Origin: Atriophallophorus winterbourni
Lineage: Eukaryota; Platyhelminthes; Trematoda; Plagiorchiida; Microphallidae
DNA length: 64,000 nucleotides
NCBI GenBank assembly: GCA_013407085.1
Contig: JACCGJ010000269.1
Location: forward strand, 186,001-250,000
Direction of reading: 5' to 3'
The position numbers and the translations under genes were made by a program. This document shows positions 11,477 to 22,770 of this stretch, piece by piece. Each line of letters begins with the position of its first letter. Within the stretch, counting starts at the first letter, position 1. The notes below the pieces were generated by a model. The model saw only the letters and a list, made by a program, of their open reading frames with translations, searched no databases and was not told where the DNA came from.

Positions 11477-14425
11477 TTAAAAGCCTTTTATGCCGTATGA
11501 GTATAAATTATCTATAGTTGTATTAATTAGAAATAGCTTACCTAATTTTTCCGGAGATAAAAAAGAGTTGAGTTGCTTTTTGAATTCAGTTTGTGAAGTG
11601 CTTAATCTTATATTATTAGGAAGTAAATTCCATAAACGAGAATATTTATAAATAAAGAAATCTTTTCGTATACGATTGTGGATTTTCGGTAAACATATTT
11701 TGTTTTTGTGTCGAAGATTATATACTTCAGAGTTTTTGAAATCTAATTGTAAATCAATGTCAATCATATCTTTTTTCAATATTCTGTAAAAGAGTATAAG
11801 ATTTTGTTTTATTCTTCGAAACCATAATGGTTCCAATCCTAGGATCTGACATCTTTCCTTATATGAATGCTTGTCCGAACTGGTGGTAATGGATCGTGTG
11901 AAAGAACGTTGGATGCCTTCTAAAGCATAGCTATCAGACCGAGTAATGTTACTAGATATAATGTTGCAGTAATCTAATAAAGGTAGTGTATGTAACTTGT
12001 AAAGTTCCAGCTTGCACTGGGGCAGAGAGATGTATCTATGAAGTAAACCTATATTCTTTTTTGTTTTAGAAATTAAGTAGCAAATTTGTTCATGAAATGT
12101 AAGTGATCCAGAATATCGATAACCTAAATCACGTACACATTGTGCTGGTTGTAATGGTGTATTATTTAGGATGATCGAATCTTTTGGTATGATACAGTTG
12201 AAATTTATGAAAGTTGATTTATTGGTGGAGAACTCAAGACCGTTTCGAATACTCCATTGAAGTAGAGCATCCAGGTCTTGGTTCAATTTTGATATAAAGT
12301 CGTTAGTCTGGTTAGATGGAAAGGCTATGGCGACTTTTATATCATCTGCAAACAAAAAGATCTTACAGTGTGTTATGACAGATAGTATATCGTTGATAAA
12401 TATCAAGAAGAGTAGTGGACCTAGAACGCTTCCTTGTATGACTCCGCTTGGAATTGGCAAAGTTCTAGAACGGTAGCCATTTATATCTACCGAAAAGGTG
12501 CGACCAGTAAGAAAAGATTTGAACCACGAAAGTAGGTTTCCAGTAATACCTACAGCAGATAATTTTGCGAGGAGTAGATTATGCGGGACCCTGTCGAAGG
12601 CTTTCATAATATCAATGAATACAACTATGACTCCAAGGTTTGAATCAAGTGATTGTGTCACGTAATTCAAAAATTCTAGTTGACAAGTGACGCAAGATTT
12701 TCTGTTGAGAAATCCGTGTTGGTTTGATATAAAATAGTTTGGTGTCAAGTATGCTAGGGTGGCCTGTCTGACAAGCTTCTCAAATATTCTAGCTAGAAGT
12801 GGTGTGTGATTAATGGGTCGATAATTGGCAACTGTATGTAGTGATCCGGACTTATGTCGCGGAATGACAACGGAATGTTTCCATTCTAAGGGGAAAGTTC
12901 CTGATTTGATTGACGTATTAAAGAGATTGAGTAGTAATAAGAAGAAGTCTTCAGATCCAATTTTGCATATTGCTGGTACGAAACCTGTTTCATCAGGTTT
13001 GTAGGAGATTGTAACTTGATTACAAACTCTACGTATGTCAGATGTATTAATTGTAATTGCATCTAACGTATTGCATGTGGGGTGTATAATTACCTCTGGA
13101 TAAGAGTTGTTATTATATGAAGCATTGAAAAATAAAAGAAATTCTTCGCAAATAGCAAAAGGCTCAGTTATTACTGTGCAATTATTACCATGTTGGTCCT
13201 GTTTAATGATGTAGTTTATCTTATCTGAATTTTCCAATGCCCTGGCGTTCATTAATTTAGATAATGCTTTCTGTTTTTTACTAGACTTAAGGGCTGAAGA
13301 CTCATCAGAAATCAGTTTACGGTTCATAATTTGTACTAGTTTGTCAGAAAGTTCATACGCGTGCAAGAGAGAAGATATGTCATGCTTATTACGAGCATAT
13401 GAAGTCAAATAAGCGATGCGTATCTCTAACTTATGAGCTTTATCCAGTTTAGGGTGTCTAGCATGTCTGGTTGTAGATTTCTGTAGTAAGTCACCAAGTT
13501 TATTATGAAAGATGTTTGAGGTTACATTAAAATTGTCAGAAAGGAAAAATTCAGTCCAATCTTCGTTTCTAATGAGGTTTTTAAAGATTTTCCAATCTAT
13601 GTGAGTAATTATATGTGGCTTTTTAACACTAGGTATTATGCGATTGCAACTCAATTCAAAAGATATAATGTTATGATCTCCATTAAAAAATGACGGAGAT
13701 ACGTTCAGGTTTGAAGGTGTGATATTCAAAGTAAAGACAAGGTCGAGGATATTTTTATTGCGCGTTGGTTTATCAACAAACTGTGTAAAACCTAATAGTT
13801 TGATGGTATTAGAAAAATAATTAAGATTTATGTCATTGCATTCTACCTGGTTGAATGAAGGCATGTTGAAATCTCCTGCAATTAATTTATAACGGTAAGG
13901 GTGGACAGAGGCTTCTATGAAACAATCAGTCAAGCGTTGAAGCGTTGAGGAAATAGTACCTGGTGGATAGTAGATGCATCCAAGTAAGAGATCAAAAGCC
14001 GGTAGTGCCAGCCAGATAGAATCTTCGATATGACCAAAGACGGATGAAATGATGATGTTAGCTTGGAGGTTAGAGTGAACATAAACAAGGCAACCTCCTC
14101 CACGTTTTGAAACGCGGTCTTTTCTAAAAATGTGATAGTTTGGAATCAGAAGTTCACAGTCTGATTGTTCCTGTTTTGTCCAAGATTCAGTTATAAGAAT
14201 AATATCAGCGGGATTAGAAAGAAGATATGAACGTAAAGCTAATATCTTGTTAGTTATGGATCGAGCATTGATAAGAATAAATCTAAGAGATGAGAGGCTA
14301 TGATCAGAAAATGGCTTATTATGTATTTCATTATTATGTGAAGCATGTTGGTTTATGTTAAAAGCCTTTGTGGAGGGATTTGAAAATTTCTCATACTTGG
14401 ATAAGGGAACATAGTAGAGTGAGTA
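11477..14425 (-). CDS. Endonuclease-reverse transcriptase of the nested CR1-like element
   Basis: The frame is open for 982 codons from just after a TAA at 14426; the first ATG is only at 13933, inside the endonuclease. The endonuclease N-terminus is seen at about 14300-14100 (INARSITNK, ITESWTKQE, GGGCLVYV). GDFNMP lies near 13865 and GDHNII replaces the usual SDH near 13660. RT follows with NYRPINH, FIDIMKAFDRV, SGVIQGSVLGPLLF and FADDIKVA. The C-terminus ends YSYGIKGF. All three RT catalytic Asp are present, so RT may be functional; the Ser-to-Gly change in the endonuclease motif is notable. The true start is unknown. Confidence 0.9.
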   Translation of the reverse strand, partial: YSLYYVPLSKYEKFSNPSTKAFNINQHASHNNEIHNKPFSDHSLSSLRFILINARSITNKILALRSYLLSNPADIILITESWTKQEQSDCELLIPNYHIFRKDRVSKRGGGCLVYVHSNLQANIIISSVFGHIEDSIWLALPAFDLLLGCIYYPPGTISSTLQRLTDCFIEASVHPYRYKLIAGDFNMPSFNQVECNDINLNYFSNTIKLLGFTQFVDKPTRNKNILDLVFTLNITPSNLNVSPSFFNGDHNIISFELSCNRIIPSVKKPHIITHIDWKIFKNLIRNEDWTEFFLSDNFNVTSNIFHNKLGDLLQKSTTRHARHPKLDKAHKLEIRIAYLTSYARNKHDISSLLHAYELSDKLVQIMNRKLISDESSALKSSKKQKALSKLMNARALENSDKINYIIKQDQHGNNCTVITEPFAICEEFLLFFNASYNNNSYPEVIIHPTCNTLDAITINTSDIRRVCNQVTISYKPDETGFVPAICKIGSEDFFLLLLNLFNTSIKSGTFPLEWKHSVVIPRHKSGSLHTVANYRPINHTPLLARIFEKLVRQATLAYLTPNYFISNQHGFLNRKSCVTCQLEFLNYVTQSLDSNLGVIVVFIDIMKAFDRVPHNLLLAKLSAVGITGNLLSWFKSFLTGRTFSVDINGYRSRTLPIPSGVIQGSVLGPLLFLIFINDILSVITHCKIFLFADDIKVAIAFPSNQTNDFISKLNQDLDALLQWSIRNGLEFSTNKSTFINFNCIIPKDSIILNNTPLQPAQCVRDLGYRYSGSLTFHEQICYLISKTKKNIGLLHRYISLPQCKLELYKLHTLPLLDYCNIISSNITRSDSYALEGIQRSFTRSITTSSDKHSYKERCQILGLEPLWFRRIKQNLILFYRILKKDMIDIDLQLDFKNSEVYNLRHKNKICLPKIHNRIRKDFFIYKYSRLWNLLPNNIRLSTSQTEFKKQLNSFLSPEKLGKLFLINTTIDNLYSYGIKGF

Positions 14426-14504
14426 TTAAATGAGTTAAAATATGGAAAATTGGTGGCGGGGGACCAGTTAATATGGTTGAAAAAGTGTTGTGATGGGTTG
14501 CAAT

Positions 14505-14634
14505 AATTCAAAAGAGAAGAGAAAACAAACAAAACTCAAATTCAAATCACAAAAATCGGTATAGTATAAAAGTCGAAAGTAGAAAGGAAAAAGAAAAATT
14601 TCAAAGCTACATAACACTTAACATTTCTCTCACA
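14505..14634 (-). repeat. LTR copy 1, second part
   Basis: It continues LTR copy 1 after the nested insertion: TATAAAAGTCGAAAGTAGAA and TTTCAAAGCTACATAACAC match 16807-16860. It ends TCTCACA. Confidence 0.8.
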
Positions 14635-16378
14635 CCTCCCATCAAATTCTTCCACGGAGTCTAAATGTGTAATCAACTTAGCTAATGTGTCTGCAACTTG
14701 CAATCCATAAAGCAAAAAAGGCACAATATAATAAGACAAGTGACTTTATTTAGTGGCGATTCACACATGCCGGTCGCATCACCATCACTGGACACATGTG
14801 GCTTTTCATAGGGAAAACATTTGCTAGACTAAGACCTACCACGTCCTTCGGTTATGCCACTCTCTCCTACAAGAAGCTTATGTATGCTATCCAACCTGAT
14901 CGAGCCTTGTGTATTGCATCCTCAAACAGCGACATTTTGCGCCATCTAAAGAAGTCTAATCTACAAATTATTGTTTTATCCGGGTTTTGAAACATAAATG
15001 GTTCATCAGGCATACAACAGAACGGCTTACGCCAATCATACGTATTGTCATGGTGAACAGCTGTCGCGCCAATTAAGGCTGATTCAGTGTCATGTGAACC
15101 AGGCTTACTTTCCATTTAGGCTGATTTGGTGTCAGGTGAGCCTGGCGTGCTCTCCATCTGAACCGAATTATTGTCGGGAAATTCAGTAACAAAATCAGAC
15201 TGAGCTGATTCAGTGTCAGGTAACTCAGCATCCCGAGAACAACCGACAACACAAACGTCAAGATCCTTCAACTTTACATCAATAGAAACCATTTCTTGAC
15301 AATAAGTCACAAAATCCGACTGAGCTAATTCCATGTCAGTTAACTCAGCTTCCCAAGAACAACCGACAACACAAACGTCAAGATCCTTCAAATTTACATC
15401 AACAGAAACAATTTCTTGACAATCAACGAGGCTAAAAGGCCTTGCTATTGAATCCTTCTGGCAACATTTGCACAACTGAACAAATTGACTCCAATCAATA
15501 AGAGCTCGACGTGACACAAAGTCTGTGAGTTGCTGAAATAAAGTTTTAATCCTTCGCAGTATATAGCGTTCTGCAGATAAGCCCATTGTTGCTGGAACGA
15601 ACCCGGTGAAATACGCACTATATACTTTAAAGTAGCACTGGCGTTCAAAACCGCCTGGCACTCCAATAGAGTGAGGGCAACGTGACATTTACGCATTAAC
15701 AAGGCGAGATTCGCAAAGCCTTTTGATTGGCTAATCAGTCGCTGGGCCACTTCCAACAACTCATCTAAAACTGAGTGAGTCACAACACAAGGTAGGCCTG
15801 ATGCTTGTCTATGACTGCTGCCATGAGTAAATTTAGTGATTGTATCATTAGGAATCTTCAAATTCTTTTCCAATCCAAGTTCCGTTTTAGAAGGTGCTCA
15901 GTTACAGTCGAGTCCATGTCTACCAACAGATGGAGATTCAAAATCGTCCGCACCATTGTGACTATCTTTGAGGGACCTAACCGAAACACGCACTAACCTT
16001 GCTAAACGTTCAGGCATCATAGATGTACAATAATGACTCTAAAACACAAATTATATGATTGTCACCGAGTGTTCAACAAAAATCTTGTGAAAGGGATCAA
16101 GCTTCAACGTTTCAATCCGCATAGATTCACTCTGACGATAGATCAGGATCGTTCACCGATTTTGACGACGTAGCTGAGCGTCGACCAAGTTCAATACTGC
16201 TTCGATTGCAATGAAACGAAACGAGTATTTTCTCCGGTAGAGAAAAATACCGCAACAGTTGAGTCGAGTTGTGATGCGAATCCAATTGAAACGATCGAAG
16301 TTGACCACAGTAATTTCTCCAGTTGAGAAAATACGGTAAAAATCAAAAGTCGAATTGTTGCAATTCCTAGTTGAGTAC
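14635..16378 (-). other. Internal region of the LTR element, gag-like frames of unknown function
   Basis: Minus-strand frames at 15873-15445 and 15688-15116 overlap in different registers. The first is helical and Leu-rich; the second has an acidic, Ser/Asp-rich repeated end. No zinc knuckle, protease or polymerase motif is seen. A frameshift between them is possible. I call it gag-like only by position. Confidence 0.45.
15190..15430. repeat. Two-copy tandem repeat, period about 120 bp
   Basis: ACAACCGACAACACAAACGT recurs 120 nt apart (near 15240 and 15360) within similar flanks. On the minus strand it encodes a repeated KDLDVCVVGCS motif in frame, because 120 is divisible by 3. Confidence 0.8.
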
Positions 16379-16876
16379 TGTAACGTCCGTGACGTGAGTA
16401 ACGCGTATTTCACCCGTTTCTTAGTTCGACAAATTCAAAACAACAATTTGGATGTTATACGGTACTTAATTGTATGGGAACGTCACAGCAACAATTAAGC
16501 GGAATACTCCAGAATCAAACTCAATTCAAACAAAGGACGACCAAAATGTCGTCCGAAATTTCTGCGACAATCAAAAATGTCACTTAAAATAGTGTTCGAA
16601 ATCAAGCAAAATACTGAAGCCCAAAATGGCAACCAAATTCCGCAACAATGACCGACAATGGCAGAAACAATAAATTAAAACAAAAGCTTCACCAAATATA
16701 TAAACAGAAAATTTCCAATGAGACAATTACAAAGAGCAAAGTTTAGGTTCTAAATTCTGGAGAGAAAATAAAAAAACCCAAATTCAAGTCACAAACATCG
16801 GTATTGTATAAAAGTCGAAAGTAGAAAGGATAAAGAATAATTTCAAAGCTACATAACACGTAACATGTCTCTTACA
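16379..16876 (-). repeat. LTR copy 2 (complete)
   Basis: This uninterrupted 498-bp copy begins TGTAACG and ends TTACA, and is followed by CGACC. A TATAAAAG-like box occurs near 16806 on the plus strand. Confidence 0.8.
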
Positions 16877-17335
16877 CGACCTACAGCCTGTTTAAGATCA
16901 CGTTGCTTCCTGTTTGCTGATAATGTTGAGATCCTAAGAACCGACATTAAAGTTACGCTTCTTGATGATTTTGGAAAAAGTAATCGAGTGGACAAAAATA
17001 TGGGACTTGCCACTAAACTTGGGAAAGATCTGCTTTCTGACGACTGATTTGGTGACAACACAACTAGAAGTCGGCAAGGGAACTAACAGAATTGCTGGTC
17101 CTTAGAAAGTGGAGGATCTATGCATTACCTTTACAGAATATTTAAAGTAGCTACTCAATGTGCCGAAGCAGCAAACAAGGCTCGCAGAGAATTGTTCAGA
17201 CTGCGTTCAGCGTTGTCATGCCGCAAACATATCATCATTCCCTTATACAGTCGTGCGGCCTCACTTGGAAAACTGTGTTCCATCCTGTGCACCGTACTTA
17301 GAGTAAGATATCGCATGTCTCAAATGTGTCCAAAA
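16877..17335 (+). mobile_element. Old RT fragment V, right part
   Basis: It continues the fragment that ends at 10493: CFLFADNVEI (F/YADD motif with Asn for the second Asp), then QCAEAANKARRELFRLRSAL near 17157, a typical CR1 RT C-terminal block. It has stops and is old. A SINE-like copy follows. Confidence 0.7.
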
Positions 17336-17360
17336 AACGTATTGTTACATTTTCCATCTC

Positions 17361-17458
17361 ATATCTGCCTGGGCCTGGGCAACCTGACAGCATCTCAGCA
17401 TGCATGCAGTTTACGAATGTGCTGCACTTTGCCTCGACTAGGCTAGTGATTTCATACA
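17361..17458 (+). repeat. SINE-like repeat S, right block
   Basis: The copy reads GGGCCTGGGCAACCTGACAG and then a diverged TGTGCTGCACTTTGCCTCGA. It is one of the older copies. Confidence 0.65.
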
Positions 17459-17639
17459 TCATATATTGTTCACGCATATTATTGCATTGTTTCCTGAATA
17501 GATGACCTTTAACCGTACTGGTGAAGAGAACCCTTACCTTACTTTCCAGATATCCGAAAAGAAGAATTTGATTTCAAGATAAACGAAGAGTTTTGCTTCC
17601 TGCGTATCTCTGATATTGTATTTATTGATTATCACCGAA

Positions 17640-20600
17640 TTTCAATATGGTAACGACTAGAAAATCTGCAAAAGTAGATAATACTGCACCTACTGCAACG
17701 GAGATTCAAGCGAATCGGTGCCGGCTGCTCGCTCGGCGGACTCTTGTTGTGTATGCTCTAAACAGGTTGCGTATAATGTGAAATCTGTACTATGTAAAAT
17801 ATGTTTCAAATGGATGCATATTCTGTGCGGAGAAATGAAGCCCTAGACATATTGATGGCTTCATGCGATATTATTCAGACGGTATGTAAGATATGCTTTC
17901 CAACATCAAGTGTTGCGCACGGAGGCATTCAGAATAAAGTCGTAGATGCATCTACTAAAACCGCTAAAGTGCTCGATGGAGGAGGCATGAGGAGAAACAC
18001 CACCTATCTGTGGAGCAAGCGTGTATGCCATTCGCTTCTCAAACTACAAGCTGTCTACAAAATAGTATTAGTACCGATGATACGTTTAACGTGAATAAAC
18101 TCGATGTTTACTCGCCTTTAACGCCGATTGCTCAACAGACATAAAGGATTACAACTTATGCAGACGTGACGTCGAATGGTGTATCTAGTAATCTGGGCTA
18201 TGGTGTCTTGTCACAGCGATTGCGTAAAATGGTGGCTGAGTTAATGTAGTGAAATAAGTGCCTACTACTAAAAATGCAATTAGATCTCCCGTTTCCACAT
18301 TTGGATTCACGGAAGTGATGCTATATTATGATGAATGCTCCCGAGTAAACCGGAGACACGGCTGAGATACGTTTACAGCAAGAGGGCACGTTCCTACAAT
18401 CCACTATTTCGAAGCAATTTAATCAATGGGAGGAAGGAGTTACCATCACTCCTGCATTCCGACTTGGCCGGAAGAAGGAGCAGGATAAACCGCGAACGCT
18501 GAAAATTGTTTCAGCTTCGGATAATAAAGTCATGATGGTACTCAGACACGTTCAACGTCTTGAGGGGCAACCGTTCAAGATACTACGTGACTTGTCTCCT
18601 TAGGATAGAATTAAAATGAAAACAGCAACCCAAGAATTGCGAGCTCGTAGAGGTATATCTACACATTGTGCATTTTCGGGTGGTAAGGATGAAGTTGCAC
18701 ATTCGCTTGAAGCCGCTGTCAATCCTGCCCCAGGTAATCCATCTGTGAAGAGATTTCATGTCTTGCTTTTCAATGTGAGGAGTCTACGCAATGAACTTAA
18801 CGAGGTTAATGAAATTGTCTGTCGACAAAATCCAGATATAATTGCTGTTGCGGAATCGTGGTTACCAATTGATATACCTGATATGGAGTGCGCGCTACCA
18901 CACTATACGCTTTTTGGAAGTGACAGAGTAGCTTCGAGATCTGCGTGGCGTCGCCGTATACTCTAAAGTCTAGCTGATCGTGGAAGTATTGAAAATGTTT
19001 TAACATGATGATGAAAATGACGAAAGCATCTGATGTAAGGTGAAGTCTAGCTCTGGGGCTGCATCACTTGTGGTCATTTACCGCTCACCTGGCGCTTACA
19101 TTCCTGCGTTATGTGCTCAAATCAAACGGTATGGTATTAATGGTGACTGTATTGTTCTTGGAGATCTGAATGCTCCCGATATAAACTGGAAGGATTTAGT
19201 TACGAGGGGTAAAAGCTTTCAACAAGAATACCTAAATGCGATTTTGGAACTGAATTTGGTGCAGAATGTAAACGATCCGATGAGGATATGTGCGGGACAA
19301 GTTGCTCCAATATTAGATTTGGTGGTCACACCCAGATTTTTTGATGTAACGAATCTGGTTGCCTATTGGTTGCAGATCACTGTTCTTTATGGTTCGTTCG
19401 GAATCGAGGTCTTCAACCGAAAATACGTACGCATTCCCGGAAAAACTACTGGAAATTAGGCACTTAGAGTCTAATCACGTCTGCAAACACGATAATCTTG
19501 TCACTCCCTCCATCTAGGAATGTTGATACTTGTTGTTTGAAATTTTTGGGTAAGATCAGATCGCTTGAAAATCATGCCCCATTGATGAATGGAAGATCCC
19601 CCGTTAAGAAGCCGATGTGGTTCAATAACGTTATTCGTAAATACATGAAGGAAAGCAAGCGGTTATAGCGAAAGTTTCGTTCTAGTGGATGCACCGATGA
19701 ATATGTAACCTACAAAGTTATCCGCAAATAGTGCACCTACCCTAAAAGAGAAAAAGGCAGAACTATGAAACTCGTTTAGTGGAAGTAGCCATTTCAGTGC
19801 CGAAACGCTTGTTTGTGTACATTAGACGTGGAACTGAAGCTTCTCAACGACTACATTGCTTGAGATCTATGGCAGGTTTGACTGAACATAAAGATGAACG
19901 CAAAGCTGCTCTTCACGCCGCTCTGTACAGTTCGGTTTACACAGAGGAGACGTTTCCAATTCCTGTGCTTCATGAGAGCAGCGCCGAAATGCCGGATATC
20001 TCAATTTCGCAAAAGATGGTGCAGTATATATTTGGACGACTCGATGTACACTCGGCACCTGTTCCAGAGGGAATACAACCAATGCTTTCAAAGGTATTGT
20101 CGGGTATCACACACAAACCACTGGCGCTAATCTTTAGTTAATCCTTGAGGTGTGGAAGATTACCTCAAGTTTGGAAGTACAACATTGTCAAACTAATGTA
20201 TAACGGCGGTGAACCCAGTGATCCAGCTAACTACAGACCGGTTACTCTCACTTCGGTAGTTGGGAAGATTCTGGGAAAACTGCTGAAAAAATAGAAACAA
20301 GTTTTTCTCTTAACAACCAGTCAACTAACATCTGCTTAGTATGGTTTTGTGCTTAGACGATCATGCGCATGCAATCTCAACACTGCTCGCCAGCACTGGT
20401 GTGCTGAACTTGATCTGGGCTACCCGGTAGTCACTGCTTTCATTGACTTCAGTAAGGCTTTTGAACGTGTTCCATTTCAAAGTCGATTGCTCAAGCTTCG
20501 TGCTCGTGGTGTGAAGGGACCTGTGATAACTTGGATTGAAGACTTCCTCGTTGACCGTTATACACAGGTCGAGGTTAACAGAGTTAAATTGCAGATTACA

Positions 20601-21440
20601 CGTCCAACTTCCGGGGTTCCGCAAGGATCTGTTCTCGGCCCGTTACTTTTAAAGTATATGTTAATGACCTCCCCGACTCAATTAATCTGAATTGTCTAAT
20701 TTATGCGGATGATCTGAAAGTTTGGAGTATAGTAAGCTCTTCTGCCAGGAATACAGTTTTCCAGAACGAATTTAACAAATCGCTTGATTGAGGGTTCAAA
20801 TGTAGGCTTTCTATAAACCGACAGAAATGCGCTGTAATGCTGTTGGGGCGAAGCACGCCTGAATGTGCGTACTTCCTCGGTGATCATCAACTAAAATGGG
20901 TTGATATTGAACGTTACCTGGGTACAATTATGAATTGGTCGCTCAAATCCAAGGAGGATATAAACAGAAATGCTGCTGCTGCAAATCGCGAATGGTGGGA
21001 TATTAGTCGATCGTTCTTGGCGATTACTCCACAAATGTTTCGCATTTCTATTCCACATTCGTGAGATCAGTTTTGTAATATGTTTTGGCAGCCACCTACC
21101 CACAAATTAAGGGAGAACATGACCTGTTGGAAGAAGTTTAAAGACAGGCGACGAAATAGTACAAGGATTGAAATCAATTCCTTATGTCGAGAAAGTTCAA
21201 CGCCGCAAACTTATGTCGCTCAGTTTTCGGCGTTTTCGCGACGACCTGCTACTAACTCCTCGCATATTACTTATAACTTATGGTGACGAGCTGCGCGAGT
21301 TTTTCGCTCTCCTGGAAGACTCAAGAACCCGTGACCATGCTCTAAAGCTTCAGAAGCGAAGGAGGTTCTTTCAGCAAGATCTGAAAAAACAATTAAATCA
21401 ACTAGTGGATAATGTATTGCATGTAATCAAAACTAAGCTG
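17640..21440 (+). mobile_element. CR1-like element W: PHD-type ORF1, endonuclease, RT
   Basis: ORF1 starts near 17647 and has a finger at about 17744-17827 (C-X2-C-X12-C-X2-C-X4-H-X2-C). A conserved ORF1 end lies near 18490-18650 (LKIVSASDNKV, FKILRDLSP). Endonuclease follows with LLFNVRSLRNEL (18767), AVAESWLP and GDLNAPDINW (19157). RT has NYRPVTL (20230), FIDFSKAFERVP (20440), SGVPQGSVLGPLL and IYADDLKVW (20697). Several stops and frameshifts separate these, so the copy is dead, but the domain order is complete. Confidence 0.8.
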
Positions 21441-22770
21441 TACTACAGGTTGCAGGTCAACTCTGGGTAACTATAGACCTGTCAGCCTGACCAGCATCGT
21501 CTGGAAAGTAATTAAAAAACTACTGCGTGACAAAATCTGTCAGCATCTTAGTCGCCATTCTCTGTTGAGTGTAACTCAACATGTGTTTCTTGACGGTAGA
21601 TCTAGTCGGACTAACCTTTTTAGTTTTCTTGATACTGCAACAAAAATGCAGGACGAAGGAAAACCAGTCGGAACCCTCTACATAGACTTCAGCATGGCTT
21701 TTGATTCCGTAAATCACCGCATTCTAGAGATTAAACTAACAGCAAACGCATACGGGGTTGTTTACATGTTTGAATAATGCCAATCCTTACAGATAGGACA
21801 TTCCAAGTTTGGTTAGGATCTACGCTTTGATACCAAACTACATGATCAGTGGGGTACCCCAAGGGTCGGTACTCTGTACTCCTCTATTCCTTATTTTTAA
21901 TTGGTGACTTGTCGTCTGCAATGAAGTGCCCATGCTTTATTTTCGCGAAGGATATGAAGTGCATCGGATCAACGAGTAAAGATACTTTCAAGAAAGACCT
22001 TGAACGGGTCATAAACTGGTCATACCAGTGGGATCTCCCACTGAACCTTAATAAGAGCCAACCATTGTCAGCACTGGTTGATAAGATATCAGTCCATGTG
22101 TCGGGTAATTCTCCCACTGATAACGCCACACAGCGTGTTGATGATTTACTAGTATTAGTAAGGACTGCCTTCAAATGGGAGGACCGATATGCCGCTGCGG
22201 CTCAGCGCGCCTCTCAAGGTACTTTTTCGGCTGAAATTAGTGCTATCGAGCAGAAGACGCTACGTATACCTGCCACTTTACAAGACATTAGTAAATTTCT
22301 GGAACCAGCTTCCGGAGGAACTTATATCCTACTATTCTGTCGCGAGTTTTGAGCTGGGATTGGACTGCATTTGTGGTAAGCCTTTTCCTGAATACTCCCC
22401 TTAATTTCTATGCAAGATTAGGTAGTTCACCATTTTTAGCGTTGTCTGGTAAGTAAGTAAATGCTAGAGTCACGTTTTTTGAAATACACGACTGTTCTTC
22501 AGCTCAGATCTCACAGTACCAATGAAGTGAAATTTATTTTAATTCTTTCAGCATCATCCATAACGAGCTGCTTCCTAAATACAACGCGGATAATCCCTTG
22601 GTGACGCAATAGTCGAGGATATCCAAATCACAATAAGAAAAAACGCTTTGGCAGTGGTGGTTGCTTCTTTGCAGCTTTCCACCGAAAGAAATTCTGGACG
22701 CTCGATTGGCTTGTTAGCCACATACTGTCCTGTGCAAACTGAACTGAACTGAACTGAACTGAAATGAAAA
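21441..22770 (+). mobile_element. CR1-like element copy Y: RT and 3' UTR
   Basis: It is colinear with copy X from NYRPVSL near 21460: YIDFSMAFDSVNH, GVPKGR for the usual GVPQGS, and AKDMKCIGS. It ends in the CCACCGAAAGAAATTCTGGA tail and five ACTGA units near 22765. It abuts the end of element W, so it is 5' truncated at its insertion point. Part of the C-terminus is deleted near 22290 relative to X. Confidence 0.75.

Larger units (their letters stand above)
10949..14504 (-). mobile_element. Nearly intact CR1-like element nested in LTR copy 1
   Basis: The 3.56-kb insertion is bounded by the 9-nt duplication AATTCAAAA at 10940-10948 and 14505-14513. Its 3' end is an (ATT)n run of about nine units, preceded by the family tail. 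It is the youngest element in the window: its EN-RT frame has no stop over 2.9 kb. ORF1 is absent, so it is either 5' truncated or an ORF1-less form. Confidence 0.85.
10494..16876 (-). mobile_element. Non-autonomous LTR retrotransposon carrying a nested insertion
   Basis: Two direct copies of a roughly 500-bp LTR lie at 10494-14634 (interrupted) and 16379-16876. Both begin TGTAACGTCC; the second ends CTTACA, so the ends are TGTAA...TTACA. The 5-bp duplication CGACC flanks the whole element at 10489-10493 and 16877-16881. The internal part is 1.74 kb and has no RT, protease or integrase. A purine-rich GATGGGAGG next to the left LTR, read on the minus strand, would be the polypurine tract, which suggests minus orientation. 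Confidence 0.8.
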
